Assembly (NCBI GenBank): GCA_030248195.1 | Contig: JASAND010007523.1 | Coordinates: 1-64,000 of the forward strand | Direction: 5' to 3' | From: Trissonchulus latispiculum | Lineage: Eukaryota; Nematoda; Enoplea; Enoplida; Ironidae | DNA: 64,000 bases | In this document: positions 23,601 through 33,760 of the stretch, piece by piece | Numbering within the stretch: the first letter of the stretch is position 1 | Layout of the letters: every line of letters begins with the position of its first letter | Notes under the pieces: generated by a model | Databases searched by the model: none | What the model saw: the letters and a program-made list of their open reading frames with translations, nothing else | Told to the model about the DNA's origin: nothing | Translations under genes and position numbers: made by a program

Positions 23601-26600
23601 TAGCAAATTTTTGACAAAAGTTGAACTTTTTTGAAATATTTTAAGAATTCTCTAAAAATGTTCTTGAATCCAAGGTTGTAGCTTGGGTCTATGATAGAAA
23701 TTCAATGCACAACGAAAAATGACTAAAAAATTCAAATTTTAACTGTGAAATCCAAATTTTGTTGAACTTAGTTTTTAAAGGCGCCTAACCAGATATTCAG
23801 ATATCTGTTATCGCAAATAGGCGGATATCCGAATATAAAAAATATCCGGCGCCCATCATTAATTACTATTAAATATTAGTTCAAATTAAAAAATAATTGT
23901 AATTTGCAGTGAATTTCCTTCTCCATAATTTTCTCCTCCTTCAATTGATGCTACGTTTACCTTTATTTTAGCAGCGTAACCGAAATCCTTCTAAATTCAG
24001 GCAATGTCGAAAACTGGTCCTCCGCATTAACCAACTACTGGGAAGGAATTCAGGGAAGAAGCTGCCTAATTAATGCTTACAGTTCATCGTAAGTTGTTAT
24101 ATGTAATTTCATTCGCCAGTATATGGGGACTGAATCTTTGGTTTCAAGTTTGGAGTGAATTTTTTGTTCGTTCAAATTTCAGTTAGTTATATATACATTT
24201 AGTTTATATCCAGCCAGAACTTAGTCTAATGAATGTAGAAGCCAAAGAAGAGCAACATGCAGTGGTTGGGTTTGCTTTCATGGTTTGGGGACCCTACATT
24301 TGTTTGCAAGTAACAAATACACTGTATATATACTTGCAGTGTAATAAGGTTTGGAAGACCAGACCGACTAGATCCATTTCTTTATTTGTATTTAATGTTA
24401 TTGCTTGTCTGAAAATTACTCAGTAGTGCTGGATGTTTACCGGTTCGAGCAACTGCCGTTGGATGACAATTTTACTTACCTTTTACCCTGCTGGCTCCAA
24501 TTCTACCTATTAAAAAATATAGCAAAGCAGTCTTTCGGGGTATGCAGCAAAAATTCCCACTGGGCCTGAAAACTGCACGTTGGCTGCCCGTTGGCCGTTC
24601 ATTGGCCGTTGGTTGTTGGCCGGCCAACGGGCGAAGTCCGGTCAAGCCAATTGGCTTGGCCGAAAAAATGTCCGGCCAACGTCCAGCACTATTCACAATC
24701 CTTACCTCTACCGTTATCTACAAAATCTCTGGATCCTTCTGGCTACAGCACCGAGATGTTTGATCTGTAGCAGTGTAACCTGTAAATTATCTTTCCCATT
24801 ATATGTATATATGAACTAGTTCTTCTTGTACATAAAAATTATTAAAGCTTGAATCTAATATAACTTTAAGGGTCAATAACACGAAGTCCTCATTCAATTT
24901 ATGGAAAATTGTACGTGCCTATGTAACTTCAGGTATAGTCTTGAAAGCTAAAACATGTAAGAGGCCTAAAACGACTGTCCTACACAACGTGAAAAGCATA
25001 ATTGCAAATAGTAGAGCAAGGGCCTAACCATATTTACTGTGATCAAGCAAATATCAGCCGATAGGAGGTTTGGCATGCTGAGCCTGACGCGCCAGAGAAG
25101 TCGATGTACAAATGCATGTCTCAGATAATTGCAAAAAATCACGATGTCTGTCACCCCAAGTACACAATGTTAGAAATACTGACGCTACCTTTGACCTAAA
25201 CACTACGTAACTTCCGTGAAACGGTTGGAAAACCATACACCGCTTAATTTCATTCTATGTCTTTGGTTTTCTAGATCTTGTAACTGTATCGCCTTAAGAG
25301 GAAAACTGCAAGATTTGCCCAACAGTGCTCCTTGCACCACCGGAAAGGATCTAATTGAATGCGCTGCCTATCGTTTCAAGATGTGTGCAAAAGTGTTGTA
25401 AGATTTCAAATTATTTCTCATTTTTGTCATATTTTATCTCCTTTTTTGAAGAGATTTAGAAGAAAAGAGTGGATATATGTAGCTTGAGAAGGTTACAGAC
25501 GTTTTCATTCTGATTCCGTTTTGATAATTTCCTCTAAGACTTAGTAGGTATATACCTGTCTTCAAAGTTCGGTGCACGCCGTGGATACCCTGGTGTGTGG
25601 GGGCGATTTTTGGAGCGACGATATAAACTTTTATGCTTAAATTTAGAGATGTGACACATATATGGAGCTTTGCATTCGCAAGACCAAACAGAAATCGTGA
25701 AGAAGAAAAGAAGTGAAAAAGTGCAGGCCGCCCTTACAGAAATTTTGTCCAGAATTACACATTTATAAGCTAATTTTAGCGACATTTTCGACATTGTTAT
25801 ATGGCATTTACCTATGCCGAGGTAGTAGCGTTATTATTTTCCAAACTGGGGCCGATTTCATCATTAGTCACAAGTTCACAAGTTCACAAGCCACAAGCAA
25901 ATTCGGTTTCATCAACGATTACTCACAAGTCACAAGCCACAAGCAAAGTCCCTGCCTGTGACAAATGCACCACAAGTTGATTTTCCAGTTTCAGTTTCAT
26001 CATGCCACCCACAAGTCACAAGTTCACAAGTCCCTGCGGACAACTGCAAATCCCCACAAGTCGAAGCAGCACTTGTGGCATTCAAATAATAATTAATCAA
26101 AAAATAATATAAAATCAAATTTCACTCGTATTGAGCTATAGTTGAACTTTCTAATCCTCGAAACAATAAACGAATCAGATACACTGAATTTTATTGAACT
26201 TTCTACCTCACTAATATTTTTCTAACATTACACAATTTTTCCTGTTAGAAATGCATTTTTATAGCACCTTTAGATAACTTTAGTTTATAATATTTCTATG
26301 CGTTAAGAGTCCTGTATTATTTTTAAATTCGAAGTCCACTTTTTGTTTCATTAATTTTGTTAATTTTCTTGGTTTCATTATTTATTACTTATTACTGCAG
26401 CGCCGAGGACTTTCAAAGTCTTCTTTTTGTTTTCTGATGGTTACTGCGCATCTATTCCTTGTCCACAACTGTTTCGCTCAACTTGTGAGCTCTGACGTCA
26501 TTTCAGCGAGCTTGCCTGTTGTGGCTTGTGACTTGTGGCCACAAGCTGCCAGCAAAGTTTGATGAAACCCAATTTTTGACAACTTGTGGCCACAAGTCAC

Positions 26601-26965
26601 AAGTTCACAAGTTGTGGCTTGTGAACTTGTGACTAATGATGAAATCGGCCCCTGGTGGTCCAAAATGTATTCCAAAACTTTCCTTGTGTCGCATACACAA
26701 GATGTTAGCCTACCCTGTGTGTAGAGAGAAAGCATAACATATATATGTAGGTACTTCCCATAAAGCCCAATAGATATGTAGCAGAGTTGGAGATCTGTCC
26801 GTAAGGAGGACATAATATGATTCGGGTAAATTTAGTTGTTGGTCTTTAACTTGTTACAGAAATAAAATTGTTCATTTTAGCTGCGATACCTCAGAAGACG
26901 TTTACAAAACTGCAGAGAAATGTTCCTCAGATCCGGGACTACGATGGCTTTTTAAAATTGATTGA
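17515..26965 (+). CDS. Secreted Cys-rich protein of unknown family, six exons, 222 residues
   Basis: Exons: 17515-17619, 18136-18270, 18390-18493, 23972-24088, 25275-25397, 26881-26965. Every junction is GT-AG and the phases chain without a break (0, 0, 2, 2, 2), ending in TGA. The first exon encodes a hydrophobic start (MITHSRFILIILICGTCS), which fits a signal peptide; a second apolar stretch (about residues 29-36) could instead make it a signal anchor. Residues 60-80 are proline-rich (DRILPPPSSLPNPGF). The rest holds about fifteen cysteines, including CHDCLHYCQC, ECRTC, SCNC and CAAYRFKMCAKVFC, so a disulphide-bonded extracellular domain is likely. I do not recognise the family; three-finger and GDNF-receptor-like folds were considered and neither pattern fits. 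The largest intron is almost wholly nested transposons. The donor of exon 2 (GTCAGT) is unusual. Confidence 0.66.
17665..17930. mobile_element. Short G-tract fold-back element
   Basis: TAGCCAGAAAAAAATTTCGG followed by a G run is answered by a C run and GTGGCTACG near 17924. It lies in intron 1 of the Cys-rich gene. Same build as the elements at 18892-19241 and 30526-31117. Confidence 0.55.
18136..18270 (+). CDS. Cys-rich gene, exon 2
   Basis: Acceptor TTTTCTTAG; 45 codons in phase 0; encodes the lysine-rich and then proline-rich segment ending LPNPGF. The donor is GTCAGT, weaker than the others, so the exact 3' boundary is the least sure in this gene. Confidence 0.58.
18390..18493 (+). CDS. 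Cys-rich gene, exon 3
   Basis: Acceptor ATCTTTCAG, donor GTTAGA. Encodes the densest cysteine cluster (CHDCLHYCQC, then ECRT) and ends with two bases that complete a Cys codon with exon 4. Confidence 0.66.
18892..19241. mobile_element. G-tract/C-tract fold-back element
   Basis: Ends CAGGGTATTTTTAGGG and AAAAATACCCTG; inside, G runs and CCCGGCCCGGG are followed by an AAAATT-rich middle, then GGCGAAGCCGG and long C runs. It abuts the left end of the large palindrome at 19248. Confidence 0.68.
19248..22236. mobile_element. Large fold-back element 2, both arms present
   Basis: The left arm (19248-20440) starts GACCCCTATAATATGAGTG; the right arm (20550-22236) ends with the inverse followed by GGGGTCGCTACCGCAACCCC. 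The centre is near 20495. The left arm lacks the 163-bp units that the right arm keeps at 21160-21510, so the arms are unequal by deletion. It is closely related to element 1 at 6976. No coding capacity beyond repeat-periodic frames. Confidence 0.82.
22620..22943. mobile_element. Small GC-rich fold-back element, exact 9-bp target duplication
   Basis: It runs from AGATAGTCACCGGAGCCG to GGTGCATCCCTA. GTTAAAATT is duplicated exactly at 22611-22619 and 22944-22952. Arms carry CCGGGGCC words; the centre is AT-rich. It interrupts an older TTAACTAGTTAA-type repeat. Confidence 0.75.
23972..24088 (+). CDS. Cys-rich gene, exon 4
   Basis: Acceptor TTTATTTTAG, donor GTAAGT. One leading base completes a Cys codon, then 38 codons (SVTEILLNSGN to CLINAYSS) and two trailing bases. 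Trp-rich segment with NWSS as a possible N-glycosylation site. Confidence 0.68.
24425..24693. mobile_element. Short fold-back element, TTGGCCGG arms
   Basis: TAGTGCTGGATGTTTACCGG at the left pairs with CCGGCCAACGTCCAGCACTA at the right. The right arm repeats CGTTGGCCG. No target duplication found. Lies in intron 4 of the Cys-rich gene. Confidence 0.58.
25275..25397 (+). CDS. Cys-rich gene, exon 5
   Basis: Acceptor GTTTTCTAG, donor GTAAGA. Forty codons bounded by one leading and two trailing bases; encodes SCNCIALRGKL and ECAAYRFKMCAKV, six cysteines. Confidence 0.7.
25849..26652. mobile_element. Fold-back element with CACAAG/CTTGTG arms
   Basis: Ends GGGGCCGATTTCATCATTAG and CTAATGATGAAATCGGCCCC are perfect inverse repeats of 20 bases. 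Both arms consist of irregular CACAAGTT repeats (25865-26060 and 26510-26630). The AT-rich centre has no gene. It lies in intron 5 of the Cys-rich gene. The element at 32952-33536 shares the GGGGCCGAT start. Confidence 0.82.
26881..26965 (+). CDS. Cys-rich gene, exon 6 (stop codon)
   Basis: Acceptor TTCATTTTAG; one leading base, then CDTSEDVYKTAEKC and a short tail ending FKID and TGA at 26963-26965. No GPI-type hydrophobic tail, which favours a secreted product. Confidence 0.66.
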
Positions 26966-27631
26966 AAAAACGTTTATATTAATTGTAGTGTTTCCTCGGA
27001 AATCCGTACTGCTAATGATAAACAATAGTAGGAATTTGGTTACAACTATAGTTGAAGAACTAGTTTTGAACTTTTGAGCTATATTCGTCATTATTTCATC
27101 ATTGCCTGTTGTATATTTTATCATATTCTAATTCTAGTAAATATTACATAAATGCATCAAGTGTATGCTACCAATATTTATATAAATATGTCCTTGTGTG
27201 TGTGACAGTAGTGGCATTCTTGTAATTACCCATACATACTTTTTGCATATAAGAGATTTTCAGGGTCGGTGAATGTGAATCTGAAAGCTTTTCCATCCAC
27301 GTTTGTTAGCTAAGTAAGCTTAAAAGTTAAGCTTAATACATTCTTAGCTTGTTCGGAGCTAACGAAAACCTGACTTGAGCAACAGTTTTGAGATTCGTGT
27401 TCAGGGACCCTGGAAACCTCTGACAACTTTTCAACAAAATAGGAGGCAAAGTGTTTTAGTTCCTCTTGCCCCCTAGAAAAACCTAAAAATTTAAATTTTA
27501 AAAAATGTTAAGTTTTTGTCACAGATCGATTAGAAATAGGTTCAAATGCACCCATTCCAAATTTGAGTTCAATCGGTTAAGTTTTGCTGATTTTTACACA
27601 GATGTGCGTATGCAGAAGAATCACTGTTAAG

Positions 27632-27943
27632 GCAAGTTCACACTAGGCAACTTTGGAGCTACTTCCTTGCCGCACCTTCAGTTGCCTGCCACATAAAAAA
27701 GTTGCAGCAACTTGCGCAAACAGTTGATTCAACTAGTTGAAGCAACAACCTATCAAATTCAGGAATTCTAGTTTTTATAATTTTATATGACCAATCAGCG
27801 TGCTAGTTACCACTAGAAATTGCCCCAACTTTTTTCCCAGTTGCCAGTATATTCACATTGTTAAACTTTCGAGCAACTTAGTTGTAGAACCAAATTGCTT
27901 CAACTAAGTTGCCCCAAAGTGGCCTACTGTGAACTTGCCTTTA
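27632..27943. mobile_element. Short fold-back element, GGCAAGTTCACACTAGGCAA ends
   Basis: AAGGCAAGTTCACACTAGGC pairs with GGCCTACTGTGAACTTGCCT; inside, GCAACTT/AAGTTGC words repeat on both sides. No clear target duplication. No gene. Confidence 0.68.
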
Positions 27944-28691
27944 GCGCCCGCCAAACGTTTTGCATTCCTTTTTCCTTTTAGAATTCCACTTGTTTACCTA
28001 TGAAGCTGTCGTAAAGCAACAGAGCCAGTTCTGTGCGAACGTTTTGATTTCAGATTTCAGTTTCCGTGTATTTCTAAAGGTAAAAAAGGAAATACACAGT
28101 ATTTATGCTGATTTTCAAGCATGTGTTACGTGCAATCAGGCAAAATTATACTTGGCCGCATGATAAAACACGGATTTCGGAATCGGAGCAAACATGGCCT
28201 GTTGTGCCTGCAAGCATGCAAAAGCCGCACTAACGGTTTTCGGAGCAAACCTATATGGCCTGCTGCGCTGAGGCAAAGAAGGAAAAACAAACATGCCCAA
28301 TCTGCCCGAAATGAAAATTTCCACAGATAGAAATTTTGATTAAAAACTCTGCAACTGCGTGCAGATCCCGACGAAACAATATTGTATTTACCTAAAGTTC
28401 CTTGTTGCGCTCAGTATGAAGCTGCCACGAATTTCGACTCAAACTGGTCTCTGATGGTAGCTCATTTTACACCCATATATTATCGGCATACTTTAACATG
28501 GGAGCGATTCTGGTGGGTTCTACGCTGATTTCGAAGAAGTGGCTTCTCCTAAAATTTTGAATAGGAAATACGTTTTGAGGGACTTTCCCCGAAATTCAGG
28601 AGAATTGCGAATTTTTCAGAATTTTTAGAACTCGCTGAAATTTGCTTAAAAATGTGCATTTTTGTAAAAGTCGCTGAGAGATTTGCCCTGT

Positions 28692-30419
28692 AGAGTTGTG
28701 CCGTTAAGAAATTTTCCGGGCCGGGCCCGGGCCCGGGCCTCACCAAGTTTTCGGGCCGGGCCTCGGGCCGGGCCACTGCCAGGCTCGGCCCGGCCCGAAG
28801 CCCGAAGGCCCGAGCCAGGCCCGAAGCCCGAGGCCAGGCCCGGGGCCCGAGACAAGGCCCGAGGCCCGAGTCAAGGCCCGAAGGCCCGAACCAAGCCCGA
28901 AGCCCGAGCCACGGCCCGAAGCCCGAGGCCAGGCCCGGGGCCCGAGACAAGGCCCGAAGGCCTGAACCATGCCCGAAGCCCGAGCCACGGCCACGGCCCG
29001 GGCCCGAGTCAAGGCCCGAGGCCTGGATCAAGCCCTGAGAGGACGAGAGCCCTCAAAGCACGAGAGATCCGAGCCCGAGTCAAAGCCCGAAAGTGGGTAT
29101 GTGCAATGATGTGGTGCAACTTCTCCTTCGTCGAGTTCCGCTTGATGACTGACTAGATCTAATGACCTTATATTTAACAGTTCTGGTGCCGAGTCCCATA
29201 GAAATAACCCGTCTAGTGCTAATTTCTAATTCTAACATTCTAATTTCTAACATAGGAAGAAAACAATGAACACAGAGACAATATAGTTTTCTGGAAGTTT
29301 TGTCCTGGTGGCGGGATAACTGTCTTCATAAGATTCCACAACACAAAGATAGTGATGTTTCAGTCACTGAAACTGAAACTGAAACTCAAACTATTTTGGC
29401 AGGAGACCTGGAACTGAAACTGAAACTTTTAAGGCTGCCGACTGAAACTGAAACTAATTTGGGTAAAAACCTGAAACTCGGACTGAAACTAGTTTCAGTC
29501 TTTTCCTAAACCTTAACATTTTGAAGGTTTTGAACTTCGATTCTGTTATAGTACTGCTGCAACGGAGGCTGAATAAACATCAAATTGTGCTTTGTGTCAA
29601 CTCAGAAGGCTGGAAACCGTTCATTTTAAAGTGAACTGAAACTGAAACTCTGACTGAAACTAAAACAAACTGAAACTATTTTACGTTGCCGACTGAAACT
29701 GAAACAAAAACTGAAACTATTTTGGTCCGCCGACTGAAACTGACTCTGAAATTATTTCGGACCATCAACTGAAACTGAAACTAAAATCGGCTACTGAAAC
29801 AACACTACACAAAGATTATTCCAAGTTATACAAGATCGTTTAAAAAACTGGAGTAGGTCGGACACCAGCTTAATCTTAAAATGCTGTTTATTCCCTTTAA
29901 GCACATTTTACAATGCCAACTTAGCATCCTTGCTCAGGCACACCAATGGCAGAAAACGAAAACGGCGTTACTTTCTCAACAGTTAACAGAGTCACTAACA
30001 ATCCCACCAAATCAAAAGTAATGCACGTATACGCTTCCTTTGTCCTGACTAGTGGGAAAGTGTGCGGAGAACTGGTCATGGCGTGGTCTGATGTTAGCGG
30101 AAACACATCGTTTATGCATACATGTATAATAAACATACATATATATTTTGTATATACTATGCGTATTCTGGCATGTAAGCCAGCTGTCGTGAAAGGCCCG
30201 ACAGGCCCGAGAGGCCCGAAAGGCCCGAGAGGCCCGACAGGCCCGAAAGGCCCGAGAGGCCCGAGAGGCCCGGCTCGGGCCGGGCCTACAGAACTTTTCG
30301 GGCCTCGGGCCCGGGCCGGGCCTTGTCCTACAAAACCGGGCCGGGCCGGGCCCGAGTCAGGCCCGGCCCGGGCCCGGCCCGAGGCCCGAGGCCCGACTGA
30401 AGGCCCGAGCACAACTCTA
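28692..30419. repeat. Pair of GGCCCGA arrays with AGAGTTGTGC ends, flanks unmatched
   Basis: The left array (28692-29095) begins AGAGTTGTGCCGTTAAG and the right array (30185-30419) ends GAGCACAACTCTA, the expected inverse pair. The flanks (TTGCCCTGT and CTTCTTGCC) do not match, so either the two arrays come from different copies or the duplication has decayed. Another element (29351-29807) lies between them. Long Ala/Arg/Pro/Gly frames are repeat artefacts. Confidence 0.6.
29351..29807. mobile_element. Fold-back element with CTGAAA arms, 9-10 bp target duplication
   Basis: Ends AGTGATGTTTCAGT and ACTGAAACAACACTA. CACAAAGAT is duplicated exactly (29342-29350, 29808-29816), extendable to ten bases with a shared A. 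The whole body is built from (GA)AACTGAAACT repeats, but with the same orientation through most of its length, so only the ends invert. Confidence 0.76.
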
Positions 30420-30525
30420 CTTCTTGCCTTTTGGCCCAGAGGGTCTACCTTATTTCTTTTCTCGCCGAGGAGTTTTACTCGTTTTTGGGCTGGGGGGGGG
30501 TCGGTGTGACTGCCCATCCAACCAT

Positions 30526-31117
30526 GGGCGCACCCGGGGGGTTTTGGGGGTTCCGACCCCCCCCCTTTTTGTCCGACCCCCCCCCCTGGAATTTTCGGGG
30601 AAGAAGACAATAATTGAAACATTTTCGTCCCTGTGGCGCTATTTTATTTTTAAAACATTTTGTCCTTATTTTTTCTTCTTTTAAAATTTTTTGCGCCTAC
30701 GGCGCTTTTGTAGCTTAAGGTTTGTAATCTTTTGCGCCTGTGGCGCTTTTGTAGCTCAAGTTCTTTAATATTTCGAGCCTCCAGCACCATTCTCAATTTT
30801 TAAAACTTTTCGTGCCAGACTCGCTTTCCTAGTTCAAATTTGTTGCGCCTGCGGATCTTTTTATTAAAATTTGTTAAAGGTTTCCATTACGGATTTTTTG
30901 ATACTTTCAAATATTTCTCAACTTCTGGGGGGCTCCGCGTCCGCCCCCCAGACCCCCCGTGTGGGATGCTGATTAGACGCTAATTTCGTCACTTCTGCTG
31001 CAGCAGCACTGAACCGTTGAAAATTGTTGCCGCCGTCCCCCTCCCTAGGGTAAGCCGTTTTGCGGAAGCAAAAAAATTTTGGCTCGACCCCCCTTTTCAG
31101 AATCCTGGGTGCGCCCC
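30526..31117. mobile_element. G-tract fold-back element with GGGCGCACCC ends
   Basis: GGGCGCACCC at 30526 and GGGTGCGCCC at 31108 are exact inverses, each followed inward by G or C runs. The middle repeats a TTGCGCC-GGCGC-TTTTGTAGCT word at 30690-30760. No coding capacity. Confidence 0.65.
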
Positions 31118-31155
31118 TGTACCCCAGCCCCTCCATGTTCCCCACGTCCCCACGT

Positions 31156-31182
31156 TATATATATATATATAAGTATATATAA

Positions 31183-31242
<60 letters not shown>
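31156..31242. repeat. (TA)n microsatellite
   Basis: Uninterrupted TA dinucleotides after two ATATAAGTATAT interruptions. Likely a replication-slippage site; no gene association. Confidence 0.92.
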
Positions 31243-31244
<2 letters not shown>

Positions 31245-31999
31245 TAGGATAGGACGCTGCTCTCGCGCTCTCCTTTACAATACTCGTCTTTATTACAATA
31301 TATTTACGAGCTATTTGTAACAAACAACCTTTAGTTTTCTGTCGTAAAGAAGGTTTTTGCAAATTAAATGTTTTAAAACAGGTTGGATGATAAATTCTAC
31401 TTTAATTATAAATTATTGAAAAGTTCACATATATACTTCCTCTTCCATTGTTGTTCGTTGTCTGTGCTAATGTTTTTACACTTCATGTTTCCATTTTAAT
31501 GAAACTTATATATGTTGTGCGAAATGTTGAATTTTGCGCCATGTTAACATTTGGCAAAGATTCTGCCAAATGTTAACATTTCGCAAGGGCTCTTGCAAAA
31601 TGTTAACATTTGGCAACTTAGCTTGCGAAATGTAAATTTCCTGCTAAATTTAAAATTTAGCTATTCGAAATTGCAAAATGTTGAATTTTATGTGAAAGTT
31701 AAAAGAAGTTTCGATATGCCTTTTTTTGAATCGTCCTTCCGTCCGTCACCTGCTCAGATTTAATTACTGGTGTCGTTTATTCAAATTTTAATATTTTTTG
31801 GAAAAATTTTGTGACAAGAATCTTTGGGATATTGTCGTTGTATAGTGTGAATTTCACGCAATTTATTGCATTTCTGAAATTATGTGAGCGTACCATAAGC
31901 ATAAATTAACGCTTACAGTAATATAAACACAAAATTTTTTAAAAATTTAAGAAAATTGCCAATTTTCAGAAAAAATTTCAAAATTTTGATCGATTTTTT

Positions 32000-32830
32000 T
32001 TTGGAAAAATAGGAGATTTTAGTAAAAAATTCCCACGGAACCGGAAAGTTTTTGGAATTTTGGTGCGAATACCTATTTTTCCGGCTATTTCTGCTTGCCC
32101 CTTGCCCAATTTTTCCTTAACCCTTGCCCCTGGCGGCGATAGGGCTTGTCCGGGTTGGGGGGATGGGCTTGGACTCCCCCCATACCCCCCGTGTTAACCT
32201 ATGGGTTCAATGTGCGTCTGTTGCGAGCTTTAGAACGCAATGATCAAATTTCTAATTTCTTTAAATGAGCATACACGTTTGTGGGGGGGGGGTCAGCAGT
32301 TAGCGAACAGAGCATGTACTTGCAGCTGATAACAGAGTACATGCCAGCTGTCACACTCTTATATGTTATGTACTCTTTGTATGACCAATCTGGCATTAAA
32401 GGAATATAGAAACCTAAACTGTTTTTGGTATGAGGTCATAAACAGGGTCGGGTCCTGGCGTCTTGCTCCAAGAAAATGTTGAGGGCTCTTACCTTGGGCT
32501 AAAATTTTCAAGAGCGCTTGTACCACCTGCATAAAGTATCGTAATTTGTCACAAAATTTAAGTAGTTGTACAAATTTGGGGTTTTTGAAAACTTTCAACA
32601 GCGTTTAACTGTTCAGGGAAAATTCTAAATTTTTGCCTATGTTCAGGATGCATTTCCAAAATAAACTCAGCAAATCTGGCAAAGCGGATCTATAAATCTT
32701 TTCCGCCCTTTTTTGCCTACCCAATGTCCAAGTTTTTCTTATGCCTTGTCCGTGGTTGTAGTAGGACTTGTATCTTGTCCGGGCTGAGGACGGGCTTGGA
32801 TCCCTATACCCCAGTGTTAGCCTATGGGTG
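32000..32830. repeat. Two degraded copies of the 3300-3725 repeat
   Basis: GATAGGGCTTGTCCGGGTTGG at 32138 (written in part elsewhere) and GTTAACCTATGGG mark copy one; GGGTCGGGTCCTGG at 32446 and TTGTCCGGGCTGAGGACGGG at 32776 mark copy two. Both resemble 3300-3725 in order and content. Confidence 0.55.
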
Positions 32831-32951
32831 TGTTAAATGCGTCCATTCTGAAACATCAACTTGAAATGACGTTTTCTTGACTGTTCCTAACGGCCAGAGT
32901 AAAATTAATTATTCTTTGGTTGGATATCTGAATCGGGAAGATATTGACGAA

Positions 32952-33536
32952 GGATATCTGGGGCCGATGTTATAAAAATGGGGTTAAGGCTAATCCGGGT
33001 TAAGTCCATTTTGGGGTTTACCCCGAAAGGGTTAGGTTAACCCTTGGGGTTAACCCTGTATTATAAAGCATTTTTCGGGTTGGATTAAGTTAACCCGGTC
33101 ATCCTAGAGTTAACCCCGATTTTAACCCCATTTAGCTCATGCAATCAGCTAACTCAGCTATCAAGGATTGAACCCGGTTATTTTTGGGGTTAACCCATTT
33201 TTAACCCCAATCATCATTTTTGAACCCCTTTCATGAAAGCCGCAAATGACAAATTTGAAGTTAAAATGAAGTTCAGAAAATGCCGCCACGAAAAAAAGCA
33301 ATATGAATAATGTATTCCACTTAATTTCAAAAATTTCTAAATTAGCTTTTTCATCCAATCTCATTCGGGTTAACTGCTAACCTTCCTCCTTGAGGAGGGT
33401 TGAGATTTGCAGGATTTAACCTTTTCAAACCCAGGTTTGGTTATAACATTGGGTTAAGGGTTAACCCTAAACCTAACCCTAACCCCATCAGCGCAGCCCG
33501 GGTTTTGCTAACCCCATTTTTGTAACATTGGCCCCG
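32952..33536. mobile_element. Fold-back element with GGGTTAACCC arms
   Basis: TGGGGCCGATGTTATAAAAA at the left answers TTTGTAACATTGGCCCC at the right. Arms are dense in GGGTTAAC/GTTAACCC and TTAACCCC words, able to fold on themselves at many registers. It sits just before the first visible DUF2585 exon. Confidence 0.75.
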
Positions 33537-33595
33537 GGATGGATCAACACGGAAATATTCCCCCCAGTTTAGTAGAAAACTTGTTTTACTTCCAG

Positions 33596-33760
33596 ATTGC
33601 GCCTACTGGATATAATGCCCTGGTGGCCAATCTGGGTTGAAGATACTGCTGGCCCTCGAAACAGCCAATATCCCACCGATCCTTATACTTTTACTCATTT
33701 CTGCCACGGAGCAATTTTTTATTTAATTCTCTATGCATGCACTTTAAATCACGGCTGGAA
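33596..33760 (+). CDS. DUF2585-like gene, first visible exon
   Basis: Acceptor TTTTACTTCCAG; leading base A, 54 codons, two trailing bases; donor GTGAGT. Encodes PWWPIWVED and the TFTHFCHG membrane segment. No upstream exon in matching phase was identified in 26966-33595. Confidence 0.72.

Larger units (their letters stand above)
18599..23861. mobile_element. Outer element of a three-level nest, 'GGATATCC' family
   Basis: It begins AGTGATGG and ends CCATCATTA; the flanks are ATTTCTATT (18590-18598) and ATTACTATT (23862-23870), 8 of 9 matching. Its own body is what remains at 23506-23861, rich in GGATATCCG/CGGATATCC. Near its left end it was split by the element at 18612-23496. It lies in the third intron of the Cys-rich gene. 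Confidence 0.68.

Noticed and set aside
27950..28520. Possible exons (27983-28079 and 28361-28508) that might be the missing 5' part of the DUF2585-like gene
   Set aside because: Both have an AG before and a GT after, but the phases do not chain to each other or to the exon at 33596; joining 28508 to 33596 creates a stop. No family match.
28549..29156. Long Ala/Gly/Pro/Arg-rich open frames on both strands (also at 29946-30622, 33749-34311, 34931-35347)
   Set aside because: They coincide with GGCCCG arrays, whose 6- to 9-base periods leave several frames open at once. They are repeat artefacts.
29946..30130. Plus-strand frame starting MAENENGVTFSTVNRVTN as a possible first exon
   Set aside because: The sequence runs into GGCCCG arrays, has no convincing donor in a phase that fits the DUF2585-like exon, and the opposite strand is also open.
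32870..32985. Short plus-strand frame (SKINYSLVGYLNREDIDEG) resembling a CSPG repeat signature
   Set aside because: Only about 36 codons between stops, opposite strand and 20 kb away from the CSPG4-like gene, and it runs into a fold-back element. The resemblance rests on one motif.
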